A program made the position numbers and the translations under genes. From the NCBI GenBank assembly GCA_029891385.1, contig CM057233.1, positions 56,188,063-56,252,062 on the forward strand: a stretch of DNA of 64,000 nucleotides, given 5' to 3'. How positions within the stretch are numbered: position 1 is the first letter of the stretch; every line of letters begins with the position of its first letter. Under the pieces are notes generated by a model. It had not been told where the DNA came from. It saw only the letters and a program-made list of their open reading frames with translations, and did not search any database. The stretch is from Erythroxylum novogranatense. Taxonomy: Eukaryota > Streptophyta > Magnoliopsida > Malpighiales > Erythroxylaceae. Positions 1 through 11,992 of this stretch are shown in pieces.

Positions 1-1
1 G

Positions 2-1379
2 TATGCCCAAAATGGATTATCGGTTCAGGCTTTTGATGTTTTCCGTAACATGATAATGGGTGGTGAAGTCAAGTACAATTCAGTTACATTATCTGCTTTA
101 TTGTTGGCTTCTGCACATGTTGGTGCTCTACGTTTGGGGAAATCCATACACGACCAGGTACTCACTGTTTTCCCTTTCCTATGTCAATGATTATCTGCCC
201 TGTCAATCGTTGTTATTATCCAAGGCCAACCTAACTGACAATTTTTTTTAATTTATTTGATCAGCCAGCCTGTTAAGGTTTTGTGATGTGATTTTTCACA
301 GTAAATGCTTAGATTTTTTTCCCCCTTCCTTGCAGGTTATAAAGATGGGCTCAATGGATAACGTGATTTTGAATACCTCTGTCATAGATATGTATTGCAA
401 ATGTGGACGAATCCATATGGCGAGGAAGGCATTTGATGGCATGAAGGAAAGGAATGTGAAGTCATGGACTGCTATGATTGCGGGTTATGGGATGCACAGT
501 TGTGCAAGAGAAGCTATGGATATTTTTTACAAGATGATAAGCGCCAGGGTCAAACCAAATTACATAACTTTTGTTTCGGTCCTAGCTGCTTGTAGCCATG
601 CTGGTCTTTTAGATGAGGGTTGGCACTGGTTTAATTCCATGAAGAATCAATTTAATGTCGAACCTGGGGTTGAGCACTATGGTTGCATGATCGATCTTCT
701 TGGACGTGCTGGTTGTCTTGATCAAGCACATAATTTAATAAGGAGTATGAATGGGAGGCCTGATTTTATAATCTGGGGTTCTCTTCTTTCTGCTTGTAGA
801 GTTCACAAGAATGTGGAGCTCGCAGAGGTATGTGCTAGGGAACTATTTGAGCTGGAACCCAGTAATTGTGGATACCGTGTTCTGCTTTCAAACATATATG
901 CCGAAGCTGAAAGGTGGAGGGATGTGGAAAGAATGAGGCTACTGTTGGAAAATCAGAGAGTTGTAAAACCTCCTGGGTTTAGCTTGGTTGATCTGAAGGG
1001 TAATTCGCATGTATTCTTGGTTGGAGATATGGAGCATCCTGAACGTGAGAAGATTTACATATTCTTAGAGGAACTTACTGCAAAGCTGATTGAAGCCGGC
1101 TATGTGCCTAATATGGCATCTGTTCTCCATGATGTTGATGAGGAAGAAAAGAAAATGACCTTACAAGTTCATAGTGAGAAGTTGGCTGTTGCATTTGGGG
1201 TCATGAATACAGTTCCTGGTTCGGTGATCCAGGTAATGAAAAATCTTAGGGTTTGTGGAGACTGTCATACTTTTATTAAACTTGTCTCAAAAGTTGTTAA
1301 TCAAGAAATTGTGGTAAGAGATGCAAAGCGGTTTCATTACTTCAAGGAGGGCTTATGTTCATGTGAAGACTATTGGTAG
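2..1379 (+). CDS. PPR protein, DYW subclass (3' part; gene runs off the left edge)
   Basis: Predicted organelle C-to-U RNA editing factor. Exon 1 (2-157, open at the window edge) and exon 2 (336-1379, stop TAG) join in phase 0 over a GT-AG intron. The product ends with PPR repeats ([23 protein letters not shown], then [14 protein letters not shown]), E/E+ motifs, a PG-box region ([21 protein letters not shown]) and a full DYW domain: HSEKLA gives the deaminase HxE, CGDCH the CxxC zinc site, and the protein closes CSCEDYW. In the family, PPR repeats read the RNA and the DYW domain deaminates. A mitochondrial or plastid site follows from the family, since the N-terminus is outside the window. 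From memory it resembles the MEF14 type; this is unverified. Frame, catalytic residues and terminus are intact, so the gene looks functional. Its 3' end faces a candidate minus-strand gene. Confidence 0.93.
158..335 (+). other. intron of the PPR-DYW gene
   Basis: 178-bp intron. It starts GTACTCACTG after the codons for IHDQ, ends in a T-rich tract and TTGCAG, and the frame resumes with VIKMGS. It is phase 0. Read unspliced, the frame is broken, so splicing is required. Confidence 0.85.
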
Positions 1380-1952
1380 CATATCAATTCATTAAAACGA
1401 AGTAAGAGATGGTGTAAAATATTGATTCGTTTGACTTGAATAAGGAACCAGAGCATTTGGATTTTGGAACTAACATGAGAAGCTGCCATTTCAGCATTAA
1501 AGATGTATGAAGGTAACTCCAGCATGACTTGGTTCTGAATTAAAGCAGAAACAGTTCAAACCTACGTATTTTAGAAGAAGAAAAGTGAATCTCCTCGTCC
1601 GTTAAAATGAAAAACTTTAAGCCAAGGAATTCATGTTTTACACACAAGCTTAGATCATGATTGCTTCTTATGATACGATGGTCATTAAAGAGGATACAGA
1701 TAGCACAAGTAGTAGTGTATTTAGCACATGGGTATGTCTTGAACCTGGTAGCATCCCTGTACCAATCCATCGAGTAATAAATCCATTCAGAAAAAGTTGC
1801 CAGGTCCAGCACTTGAACCAACTTACCAGAAATAAGGGCGCAGTTTTGATTACTTAAATTGATTCCACTTCTTTGGAAGGTCATGTTTTCAGCCTTTAAT
1901 AGTTCTAGCTGTGACTGAAGCCTTTTAATGCCTAAAACAGTTCTCAATGTTT
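1380..1952. other. PPR 3' flank; convergent intergenic space with a minus-strand ORF
   Basis: The first part should be the PPR 3' UTR. An open minus-strand frame (1540-2001) contains a protein-like, coiled-coil-prone stretch (ENQWQLIETLRTVLGIKRLQ) but then becomes uninformative. It could be an exon of the minus-strand host gene described at 1953-2243 or a chance frame. The splice sites I can find favour a different frame. I recognise no family in it. Confidence 0.3.
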
Positions 1953-2243
1953 CTATAAGCTGCCATTGGTTTTCTTCCACGGGCTTTTTGACTTGAAACA
2001 TGAGGTCAAATCATGCACTTTGCAGCCCGTAAGATTTCTCTCAGAGAGCGCTAGCAGTAACCTGAATTACTTTGGGTTGCTCTTATCAATGGCTTATCTT
2101 TCCTGACTCTATGCTACTTTGGGCCGTCTGTTCTTTTCTTAAGTTGAGTTGTGATGTTCTCAAGTTGCATGATTCAGTTCTAATGAATTCATATGCTAGC
2201 TTGTTGAGGAATTCAACGAATCCCAAGTAAAATTTACCAGTGG
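1953..2243 (-). pseudogene. candidate 3' part of a host gene split by the 34-kb insertion
   Basis: Read on the minus strand, 2243-2238 (CCACTG) completes an exon whose upstream part lies at 36729-36624, on the far side of the gypsy insertion. A GTAAAT donor follows (2237 downward), and TAATTCAG at about 2062 can act as acceptor for a second exon, 2061-1953, ending TAG. The junction codon becomes TGG, and the second exon reads LLLALSERNLTGCKVHDLTS and on to the stop. With the ATG at 36715 the joined frame would be 68 codons plus stop. I do not recognise the protein. The exon model is inference; what is seen is an open frame continuing exactly across the target-site duplication, with fitting splice signals. 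Confidence 0.35.
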
Positions 2244-2248
2244 AATAT

Positions 2249-2684
2249 TGTTAGAACACTGATGTAATAAAATGTAAAAGACAAAGCACTATTATATGGA
2301 ACTGAAAAGGACAAGCTTATAAGGAAAGTGTATATTGATAGGAGGAATTGATGACACTAGTAGTTTTGTGAAGTCTGCCTTACTTCTCAATCATCAAAAC
2401 ATTACATCAATCTTCTCTGCCTCTTTTCTCTCTTTCCTGTGCTCTTATAAACGATGTATAACAAACTCAACCTTATCTGGCATAACAACTTGACACAAAA
2501 TAACATTCGTACTGCACTCCTCGATGATCACGCGCAGATCTTGCCACCTCAGCCTCTATTCTCACACTTTATTCATGCATCCCACTCGATTCCTTTTGCT
2601 CACCATTGTTGGATCTTGCCCCTTGTAAAGCCTCTCAGCCTTTTTCTCTTGTAAACCATCTGGATCGCAGGACGTGGCCCATCA
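2249..2684 (-). repeat. left (3') LTR of the outer gypsy element
   Basis: Starts TGTTAGAACACTG and ends GTGGCCCATCA. The other LTR is the same sequence at 27764-28093 plus 36514-36623, where it is split by element B. The left flank is TSD AATAT. Both LTRs carry the same TTCTTGTGCTCTTATAAACG-like stretch, but they differ at scattered bases, so the element is not recent. Confidence 0.9.
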
Positions 2685-3211
2685 TTACCCCCTCCTTCAA
2701 CATTCACCTTGTCCCCAAGGTGGAAATCAGGAAAAACATCCCTTAAAAGTTGAAGTGGTTCCCATGTGGCTTCAAAAGGTGGAAGGTTCTTCCATTTAAC
2801 TAACAACTCCAGCTCAGCTCCCTGACCACGAGTTTCTAAAATTTCTTCAGGTTCTACTATCCACTCTATATCAGAAGATAGCGATGCTGGAAATGGCAGC
2901 ATTTGGTCAGATTTTCCCACGGCTTTCTTTAATTGTGAAATATGAAATACTGGGTGAATTCTAGCATTGTCTGGAAGCTACAACTTATAAGCCACCTTAC
3001 CAATACGTTGAATAACTGGAAACGGTCCGAAATAGCGTGGTGCTAATTTCTCATTAGGACGTGAAGCTAAGGAGCTTTGTCGATAAGGACGTAGCTTGAG
3101 ATAGTCTAAATCTTCTACTTCAAAAGTCAAGTCGCGCCTATGTTTATTGGCAGCTTGTTTCATCCGATTTTGAGCAATCAACAACTGTTCTTTGAGCTCA
3201 TCCAACATCAA
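2600..3211 (-). pseudogene. integrase C-terminus and chromodomain of the outer gypsy element
   Basis: Two open pieces. 3211-2978 carries the integrase GPY/F module ([21 protein letters not shown], family-typical). 2920-2600 carries a chromodomain: EPEEILETR, then LLVKWKNLPPFEATWEPLQL, followed by a DKVNVEGGGNDGPRP tail. In chromoviruses this domain steers integration toward marked chromatin. The aromatic residues of WIVEPEEIL and the KW...ATWE core are kept. The two pieces are separated by an in-frame stop near 2978. The chromodomain frame runs about 85 bp into the LTR, as is common in this lineage. It lies downstream of the integrase core at 3380-4126. Confidence 0.85.
2685..2696 (-). other. 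polypurine tract of the outer gypsy element
   Basis: The plus strand reads TTACCCCCTCCT next to the inner LTR end. On the minus strand this is a purine run ending directly at the 3' LTR, as expected for the plus-strand primer. Confidence 0.7.
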
Positions 3212-3379
3212 ATCTCATTGTAACAATTGTGTTTCCAGAGTGGAATTTGTGGTGTCATGATGATTATATCGTATCAGAGTTGGAGGATCTCTTCCATAAA
3301 CAATCTTGAAGGGTGTAAGCTTAGTGGTCGTATGGTATGAAGTATTATAGGAGTACTCAGCCCATGGAAGCCATTTAGA

Positions 3380-4126
3380 CTATTGGCGCGGTTGTTGGCT
3401 AGCAAAACATCGCAAGTATGTCTCAAGACAACGGTTGACCACCTCACTTTGTCCATCCGTTTGAGGATGATAAACTATGCTCCTCTTCAAGGAAGTGTGT
3501 TGGATACGGAATAACTCAGCCCAAAAATGACTAAGGAAAACTCGATCTCTGTCCGTGACAATACTGCGGGGAAACCCATGCAATTTCATAACACAGTCAA
3601 TGAATGCCTTGGCAACTACCTTGGCGGTATAAGGATGTTTGAGGGGAATAAAATGTGAATACTTGCTCAACTGATCTACCACAACCAGAATAGAATCAAC
3701 CCCATAAGATTTTGGAAGTCTATCTATAAAGTCCATGCTAATATCCTCCCATATAGCTTGGGGAATGGGAAGCGGCTGTAACAAACCCGCTGGAGAAAGG
3801 GTCTGATATTTTTGTTGTTGGCAGACCTGACATTCTTCGACAAAAAGCTTAATAGCTGCACGCATACCGTGCCAAAATAACTCTCCTGATATGCGTTTAA
3901 ATGTGCGAAGAAATCCTCCATGTCCTGCTGCTGGACTGCAGTGAAATTCCCACATAATTTGTGGAATAAGAGATGAGGAGTGAGGAATTACCAACTTGCC
4001 ATGGTAGTGAAGCACTCCATGCACTAGAGACCACCCAGGTTTAGATAATGGGTCCTCCTCCAAGGCTGTTTTGATAGCACAAAGATCAGGATCAGCAGCA
4101 ATCTCCTTATGCAAAAGGGGCCAATA
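3380..4126 (-). pseudogene. integrase (zinc and catalytic core) of the outer gypsy element
   Basis: Integrase of a Ty3/gypsy element, which joins element cDNA to host DNA. The N-terminal HHCC zinc module is seen as EFHCSPAAGHGG and CQVCQQQ. In the catalytic core the three acidic positions are visible: SMDFI, VTDRD, and the E of GQSEVVNR. A stop after the last part (CFASQQPRQ) cuts the product at 3380, so the frame is broken before the C-terminal module. Upstream, the codons for HKEIAADPDL meet the end of a large inserted block at 4126/4127. The RNase H that should precede is absent. Confidence 0.88.
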
Positions 4127-4479
4127 TGTAGCGCCTCCTTACTGCAGGGTATACACCGGAACGCCCGTAGGTCATTCTGATACATATCCTACGACAAGGG
4201 TGAGCTACGAACGATCACTACTATACTTCATATGGTATCATAATAATAAAATATCAATATAAAAATCACTAATTTTTGAAACCAACTTTTTCCTCATTTC
4301 TGTCATCAAAATCAAAGAGTTTATACATTTGTCATTCTGTACTGTCTGTGCATCACTCCATACTTAGGGGTATCCCATATCAACTGGAGAGGAGAACGAA
4401 GCATGCCTTATAAGGATGTAGAAACCTTTCCCTTGCAAAAGCGTTTTCCATGCCCTAACGCACCGGATCTCATCAGAAC
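4127..4479 (-). repeat. partial LTR related to solo LTR C (reverse)
   Basis: Begins TGTAGCGCCTCCTTACTGCA, then CCGGAACGCCCGTAGGTCAT. The reverse complement of the end of the solo LTR at 12797-16582 gives the matching words (TGTAGCGCCCCCTTGCCG, CCGGAACACCCGTAGGTCAT), so this is the 3' end of a related LTR in minus orientation. It is interrupted at 4480 by a TGTTGGACCCC LTR start. The 5 bp before that start are AGAAC. Confidence 0.7.
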
Positions 4480-4794
4480 TGTTGGACCCCGATTTTTAAG
4501 TGAAATTTAGAAATAATAATTGAAATGAAAGGAGTGTTTTGTGTATATATTATGTTATAGATGAAATTGTGCTTTAAGAAAATTAATGAGAAGAGAATCG
4601 ATTAGTTTTGATGAATTTGATATTTGAGTAGATTTGTATGGGTTATGAAAGTTTAAGTGAATGAGTTGATTTAAATGGAAGTTGAAAATTAAGAAATAAA
4701 GAGTGAAAGTGTGAGAATATGAAGAATTGGGAAAGTTTGACTTTTTGGTGTAGAGAGTTGACTTTTTGATTTAGGCAGAATTTGAAAAAATGAT

Positions 4795-5260
4795 CTTCAT
4801 GGAACTTGTAGCTTCTATTGAGAGCTTTCTGTCGCCATAAAGTTTGATATTTTTTGATATCGGGAGAGAAAGTTATGATCGTTCGAAGTTAAGTGTATTT
4901 TGTTTAGGTTTTGAAAATGCTCTAAGTGTAGGATTGTGTATGCTGTGTTTTGAGGCAAATCGTCAGACTGATATGATCTGAATTGGAATAAATAGTCTAC
5001 ATGAAAGTTGTAGCTTATATCCCCAGCTTTTTATCGCCATAAAGTATGCAATTTTTCGATATCGGGGCTAAGAGTTATGATCGACTGAAATTTGGAAGTT
5101 GTTTAGGAAGAGTTGATTAGGACAGAAACTTTTGAGTTGATGTTTGACTCCATTAGAGGATAAATTGATTTTTCTGTCCTTCATGGAAGTTGTAGAGTTT
5201 CCTTTGATCTTTCTTTTGATACCAAATTTGTCAAATTTGGAGTTCGGGATCGAGAGTTAT
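4795..5260 (+). repeat. periodic CTTCATGAAAGTTGTAG-type units in LTR A1
   Basis: Cores start at 4795, 4997 and 5179, so the spacings are 202 and 182 bp. Each core is followed by a pyrimidine-rich stretch, a TTTGATATTTTTCGATATCGG-like part and (A/G)AGAGTTATGA. The same unit recurs in families C and D. Confidence 0.65.
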
Positions 5261-7430
5261 GAATTTTGGAAATTTCGGTTATTTGTATGTCATTTTGACT
5301 CCTTCTGTTTTTGTTATTTCGTTCCCAATCCGACTCTTTTTCAATCTTTTGCTTATAATTTCTCCGTCCGACTTTCGATTGATTTAGTTTTCAAAGTGTT
5401 GGATTCCTAAGACAAGTATCTACATCATGATAGGAAATTATGATTTTTCTGAGATTAAATTCAAAGAGATTGATTTAATCAAAGTGAGTTGTAAATTTTC
5501 TGAACATGGGTCAGTATTTTGAGAAATTCTTTATCTGTAGAGATCCGATTGAACTTATTCTTGCTGAAAAATAAAATAGAGACATGAGGCTACAAGTCAT
5601 ATGAAAAAAGTTAATCTCAATTTAGCCCTTAAGATTGTCAATTTCTGACTTGAAGTTCAGATTAGTGTTCAGTCTTGGATTAGTAAGATCTAAAGGTATT
5701 TTGGACATAACTTTTTCTCTAATAATCCAAATGAGGTGATTCTTAATTTGGATTAAACTAGATAAATAGGGCTACAATTGTTATGAAGACATTGAGTTTC
5801 AATTTTTTCTTTAAGAATATCAATTTTCATATAGAAATAAAGTACTGAAAAATGTTTTAGCATATGAATAACCCGAAATGTTTGGACTATAACTGTTGGT
5901 GTAGTGCACCAAATTAAATAATTTTTGTGGAATTATGAAATTAAGACAATTATGGACATTTCTCTAGAAGGAAGTTTTGGCAAATTCCTTCAAATTGATG
6001 ATTAGAAAATTGTCCTAAAGTGGCATGAATTAAAATGAATGTTAGGGGCAATTTTGGAAGAACGCATAAGGACTTAAGGTTTTAGGCTTAAATGGAGGGC
6101 ATATGGGTCATTAGCCATTCATTAAATGATATGAAATTTTAATACAAAGGGCTGCCATTTAAGAAGAGAAGCAACCCACAAATTTTGTTTAAGTTACAAG
6201 AAAGAAAAGAAACAAAAGGGAAGAAAGAAAGGAAGAGAGCATGCTCGGTGGAGAAAGAAGAGAAAGCTTAGGGATTTCAAATTTTGGGGCTTCAAGCATG
6301 GATTTTGTGTGGATTCTAGAGGGAAAATATAGAAGAAGGTGATAGCTCCCTTATGAGACAAGAGAAATTCGAAAATGGGGAAAGATGAGTTAAGACTTGA
6401 AATTTTGATTTGTGAATTTTGGAAGTTTATTGGTTTAGACTCCTTGGAATTGGTATGGGTTTGTTAATTCTAAAGTCAATTTTGGAGATTACATATTTTA
6501 ATTGGTTCAATTTTGGATAATTGTGAATTAGGGTTTATGCCCAATTTTTGTAATTTAGAGATTTTGGAAGTTTTTGATTTAGATAGCTTGAATATATGAG
6601 GGATTTGTGTTTTCTAAGCGCAATTTGAGAAATTATGCTTTTTATGATGTTGAATTTGGGTGAATTTGGTTTAGGGAATTTTAAATTAGAGGAAAGAAGA
6701 AAGGCTTTGGAGAATTGAAGTGTGGGACAAAGTTCTAGCATTGATTTGAGGTGGGTAATGCGTTTATATTTTGAATTATAAGTTAATTGTATGTTTTAGA
6801 AAATTCAAGAAAGGAAAGATGGTTATAATTTATTGTTTTCGATTGATTTAAATTAACTGATTTTGAAATGATTTACTGAATTGTTAAATTTATTGTGTTT
6901 GAGAAAAATTGTTACAAGTTTGAAAATGTTTTGATAAATTGAGAAATTTTCTATAATTATGAAAATTGTTATAAAGGTTAGCAATGATTTGATAAATTTG
7001 AAGGATTTTGTTAATTAGAAAAATTGATACTGTTGTTACATTGCTATTTATGAACAATTTTGATAAATTACCAAACGTATTGCATTCTTGGTTTATGAAT
7101 TGTTATGAATCAAATATGTTTTTAATTATTATGAAATTTATTCATGAATTGTGATTGCATTTAATTGTTATGTAATGTGTATGGAAAAATTGTAATGTGA
7201 AAGTATGTGTTTTTGTGAAAGTTAAGGTGTCTAGTATGACACAATATGAAAAAGTGAGTTTTAGAAATTGTGCCTTCGGGCAATTTGATTTTCAAGCATG
7301 AATATGTGTTATATGAGGTTGGTTAGGTCCCTTAAGTGAGTCAGTGCACTATCTCTTTTTAATTAAAGGCTTCTCCCGCCTGCCCACTAGTAGCACTAGA
7401 GTTTCGATTTCGGACTCCCATAAGTCACGG

Positions 7431-7508
7431 CTACACCGGACCGCTATGCAGCAAGGTGTAGTACATTCCGTTCACGGCTGCATAGGACCGCTATGCGGGA
7501 ATGCGCAG
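7431..7508 (+). promoter_or_regulatory. two consecutive 31-nt stem-loops in LTR A1
   Basis: 7431-7461: outer stem CTACACC/GGTGTAG, inner stem CCGC/GCAG (one mismatch), loop TAT. 7478-7508: outer stem CTGCATA/TGCGCAG (one mismatch, one wobble), inner stem CCGC/GCGG. Each is preceded by TCACGG and followed by GTAC(A/G)TTCC. Paired positions change together between copies. The role is unknown; a structural RNA signal in the element transcript is one possibility. Confidence 0.6.
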
Positions 7509-8081
7509 TACGTTCCATTTTGGACCGACCTAAACCGTTGGAAGTGTTATGTGATTTTGATTTTGTTCATTATGTGATGCATTCATGATTTGAATTTTGT
7601 TTATGATTGGAGAAAATTTTTGAGAATTGAGTTTTCCACCATGAAAATTTTGGAATCTGTTTATGAAGGTTTTTCAATGATGTGAAAAGTTTGAAAAATA
7701 AACAATTGATGAATTTCAAGTTGAAAAATGTTTTATAAAGGGAAAAAGAGTTTTGCAAGGTTTTTGCTTATTGTTCAATTTATAAGCATATTATCCACAA
7801 GTTTTGTGCTCACCCCCCCTTTCATCCCCATCTCCAGGTTTTCGAGCGGGAGATCGGATGAAAGAATGTCAAGACGTGTTATTCGATTTTGCATCGTTTT
7901 TATTTTTGTGTCAATTGGGATTTTGGTATTACTATTGTGCATGGCTTGAATTGCCATTTATGTATCTCAAACATTTTATTTCAGGATGTATGTGAATTAT
8001 GAAATTTTTTATATAATGGAGTTTGAAGTATATGAATTCAGAATTTGGGTATTGATTTGAGTTATGAAATGTATATGATTA

Positions 8082-10130
8082 TACTTGCTAAACAGAGTTC
8101 CATCAAAGATAGTTGATGTTAGTCCATTTGAGATGTCGACTAACAAAAGACCCTATCTTACTCATTTGAAAGTTTGGGGCTGTCCTGCTTATGTGAAGCG
8201 GACACAGTCAGATAAACTTGATGCAAAATCTAACAAGTGTTTGTTCGTAGGATATCCTAAAGAAACAATGGGATATCAGTTCTATCTTGCTGAGGAACAA
8301 AAGGTGTTTGTTTCAAAGCATGCTGTCTTTTTAGAGAAAAAGTTTCTTTTACAAGAAGACAGTGGGAGCAAAATAGAACTTGAAGAAGTTCAAGATGCGT
8401 GAATGACGCAGATCAATCGCTGAACTCAAACTATGACTCATACAGATGAAGTAACAGTTCAACCTTCTACAACACACGAAATTCGTAGGTCACGTAGGAT
8501 ACGCTCTGTTCCTGAGAGATATGGATTTCTCGTGAATGAACAGAATGACGTATTGCCCATAGAAGATGATGAGCCTACTACCTATGAAGAGGTTCTGAAG
8601 AGTTCAGAGTCTGAAAAATGGCTTCAAGCCATGAAAGCTGAAATGGATTCCATGTATGAAAACCAAGTATGGACTTTGGTTGAGGCACCCGAAGGAATCA
8701 AACCCATAGGGTGCAAATGGGTTTTCAAAAAGAAAACCGACATGAATGGTAATGTAATTACCTATAAAGCAAGGTTTGTGGCTAAAGATTTTCGTCAAAG
8801 ACAAGGAGTTAACTACGAGACCTTCACCCGAGCAATGCTTAAATCCATTAGATATTCTAGCCATTGCCACTCATTATGATTATGAGATATGGCAAATGGA
8901 TGTGAAGACAGCTTTCCTAAATGGAAATCTAGCTGAGGATGTGTATATGACACAACCTGAGGGCTTCATCTCCTATGATGGCGAAAAGGTATGCAAGCTT
9001 CAAAAATCCATCTATGGATTGAAGCAAGCATCCAGGAGTTGGAATATCCGTTTTGATGAGGTAATCAAAGAGTTTGGTTTCTCACAAAATCCGGATGAAT
9101 ACTGTGTGTATAAGAAGGTTTGTGGCACTGCAATCGTATTCCTTGTGCTGTATGTAGATGACATATTATTGCTAGGAAACGATGTCTCGATCCTACAATC
9201 AGTCAAGATTTGGTTGTCCAAACAATTTTCCATGAAAGACCTTGGTGAAGCAACTTATATCCTTGGGATAAGGATCTATAGAGATAGATCAAAAAGATTG
9301 CTTGGTCTTTCACAATCAACGTACATAGACAAGATGCTAAAGAGGTTTAGCATGGAGCAATCCAAGAGAGGGTACCTTCCCATCACTCATGGATAACACT
9401 CGAAATCTATGTGTCCTAAGACACAAGATGAGAGGATGCGCATGGATATGATCCCGTATGCATCTGCGGTTGGATCTATCATGTACGCAATGCTATGTAC
9501 GAGACCCGATGTATCATATGCTCTAAGTGTTACGAGCAGATACCAATCAGATCCTGGTGAGGGTCACTGGGTGGCTGTCAAGAATATGCTAAAGTACTTG
9601 CGAAGAACTAAGGATGTTTTCTTGATATATGGGGATGGAGATCTCCAGGTGAGCCGGTATACTGAGATGCCGATTTTCAATCGATAAGGATGATTCCAAA
9701 TCCCAATCAGTTACATATTCACATCGAACGGCGGCGATCGGTTGGAAGAGTTCCAAACAAGAGACGATCACGATTCAACAAGCGAGGCGAGTACATTGCC
9801 GCTCAGACGCAAAGAAAGGAAGCGGTTTGGATCAAGAAGTTCATTATCGAACTTGGTGTGGTTCCTAGCAGTGATGGACTCATACAGTTGTATTGTGACA
9901 ATAATGGGGCTATTGCGCAGGCGAAGGAACCAAGGTCTCATCAACGATCCAAACACGTACTCCGCAGATATCACCTGATCAGGGAGATCATTGGTCGAGG
10001 TGATGTGCAGATAGAGAGAATTCCCACAGAGCAGAATATTGCTGATCCATTGACAAAGCCATTGTCACAGAAGAGTTTTGATTCTCATGTACTCGCTTAT
10101 GGTATTAGATATCAAGGCGATTGGCTTTAG
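8082..10130 (+). pseudogene. Ty1/copia pol fragment: integrase C-terminus, RT, RNase H
   Basis: Copia polyprotein remnant truncated at its 5' side. 8082-8402 has the integrase C-terminal region (HLKVWGCPAYVKR, CLFVGYPKETMGYQFY). 8433-8879 and 8776-9396 have RT in two frames: GCKWVFKKKTDMNGN, QMDVKTAFLNGNL, SIYGLKQASRSW and the catalytic YVDD (LYVDDILLLGND). 9409-9687 has the connection to RNase H (SAVGSIMYAMLCTRPDVSYA), and 9690-10130 ends with YCDNNGAI, RSKH and EQNIADPLTKPL. A lost base near 8860 (after LKSIR), stops near 8402 and 9396 and frame jumps near 9660-9800 break it. Gag, protease and the 5' LTR are absent. The purine tract is at 10131-10144 and the 3' LTR follows. The long LTR suggests Angela/Tork relatives (inference). 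Confidence 0.9.
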
Positions 10131-10144
10131 GTCAAGTGGGAGAT

Positions 10145-11444
10145 TGTTAGAGTAGTGCCCTGAAGGCAATCGCCTTTAGCGCATTTTGTACAAATTTGTG
10201 TACAGTCTTTATGAATAAATAAAGAAAGGCATTTTTTGTTACGTTGTTGTTCATTATTTATGAACTGATATTGATCAATAAGCAAATTAATGAAGTCTAT
10301 GATATATGACATAGCATGAAGGAAATTATGATGTAATCATACTACTGAGATTCCTATCATGTGCAATTATGTCAAGATTCAAATTATCCCTAGTCATAGG
10401 ATTACTGAGACTGGACATCGGTAATCCGGAAAGACTAGCACATCTTAAGCTCCTTAATTTGATCAAGCAGTGGATCTCAGAAACTGTACATATGAGATAT
10501 TTAGGGTTGAGATGTGGATGCTTACTAGAGGTAGTAAGTACATTGGATGACCTGCTATGAGATCATCACATGGATGTACTATTCTAATGTCAGTGATAAT
10601 CTCATCATAGCAATGGTGCAAGTATCCTTAGATTTGAGGTACTCAAGGATATCTTGGATACTGATTCTGTGCTTTGACTCCATTCCTTGTTGCCTTACAG
10701 AGGTCGCTCATAAGGTGGTGATTGGGTACAGTTTGAGGTATTCGAAGGTAATTCAGTAGCCAATAGAGGATTCACCACTTCTGTGATAGCAGAAGATGAT
10801 ACCCATGGCCTCTTGTCGGGGTTATTACTTGAAATCTCGATCGAGTACATATGTCATGAAGAGTGTCTTCATTGACATATTAAGTATTAAGTAATGAGTC
10901 ACAGGACAAGAACTGAAATCACTTGGACTAGATTTGACATAGTCAGTCTAGTAAGAGTTGACACATTGCCCATACTCATAACCAAGTGGGGTATAGCATG
11001 GTGAAAGGATGAATTGCACGGTAATTGTCTATGGAAAGGTTCGTGATATGGTCCATGATGAATATATGTTTATTCGTCAAACCAATTACTTTCGATCAAT
11101 TGGGGTCATGATGTGTTGCTAGATACCGCTCATGACTTGCTTAGATTAAGTGTTGATCTAAGTGGCCAACATAACCGGGAACCTAATGGGTCACACGCAT
11201 AAGAGTGTCTCGGAGAACTCGTAAAATAGTTTTGGACAGAGTTCCAATAAATGGAGAGCAGACGGATTAAATGGATCCTGATGAGATCGAGATATGTCCC
11301 GATGAGATCGCGACATCGATATTGCTGAAAAACATTTCCGGGAGTTTTTCCCATACCGGGACCCGGTAGGCCGATAGGACCGACCCCAGTGTGACTGGAC
11401 CACTTCAGCATTTATATATATATATATAATTAATTAAAGAATTA

Positions 11445-11477
<33 letters not shown>

Positions 11478-11992
11478 CGTGGATGGAGGAGAGAAGCATA
11501 AGAAGCTTCCATTTATATGCCTAGTCATTAATGAATTTAATGGCTAAATGACAAAAACAAAAAGGTGAGATGATGATGCTCGTAGATGAGGAATAAGAAG
11601 AAGTTTTTGGAATAAAAACCTAAGGTCTTGAAAGCACACCTTCGTGGGTTTTGGAAAGAAAGAAGAGAAAGAGTTCTCCATCTTTCAAGCTCTCCAAAAT
11701 CATCATCTCCAAGCTTCATCCTCCTTCCTTCTCCATCATTTTCCAAGCTCTCCAGAACAAAGGTAAGATCTAGCAGTCTTTAATTTGTTCTAGCTATTCC
11801 TGGGTCAAAGGGTTTGTCCCGGTTAGGTTTTCCGATCTCTGCGTGGATACCATTAGAGACGGTCTCCTTTGGTCGTTTGGTTTGAGTTTGTTATATATAC
11901 ACATGGATCCTGGCTTTCGGGAAGGTCCCGGAACAAAAATTTTTGTTTTCCGCACCGTGGGCATGTGATGCTCACACCGGGATTTTCCTACA
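10145..11992 (+). repeat. 3' LTR (1.85 kb) of the truncated copia element
   Basis: Starts TGTTAGAGTAGTGCCCTGAA directly after the tract AAGTGGGAGAT and ends GATTTTCCTACA. The next 5 bp are CAAAG. It contains an AT dinucleotide run (11412-11476). The 5' LTR is lost, so its TSD cannot be tested. The segment 37123-37619 starts similarly (TGTTAGTTTATGCCCT) and may be a relic of a related LTR. Confidence 0.75.
11412..11476. repeat. AT-rich dinucleotide run
   Basis: TA repeats interrupted by TAATTAATTAAAGAATTAAT and continuing into a short GTAT repeat. It lies within the copia LTR. Confidence 0.85.

Larger units (their letters stand above)
4480..8081 (+). repeat. giant LTR, family A copy 1, 3' end lost
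   Basis: Begins TGTTGGACCCCGATTTTTAA, the same start as the LTRs at 52163 and 55484. About 3.6 kb without coding capacity. In order it holds a tandem array of CTTCATGAAAGTTGTAG-like units (4795 onward), a GA-rich stretch near 6190-6240, a GC-rich block with two 31-nt hairpins (7431-7508), and the GCTCACCCCCCC...CAGG block (about 7807-7860). The expected end (GGGTCCCAACA) is missing, because the sequence runs into a copia fragment at 8082. Confidence 0.75.
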
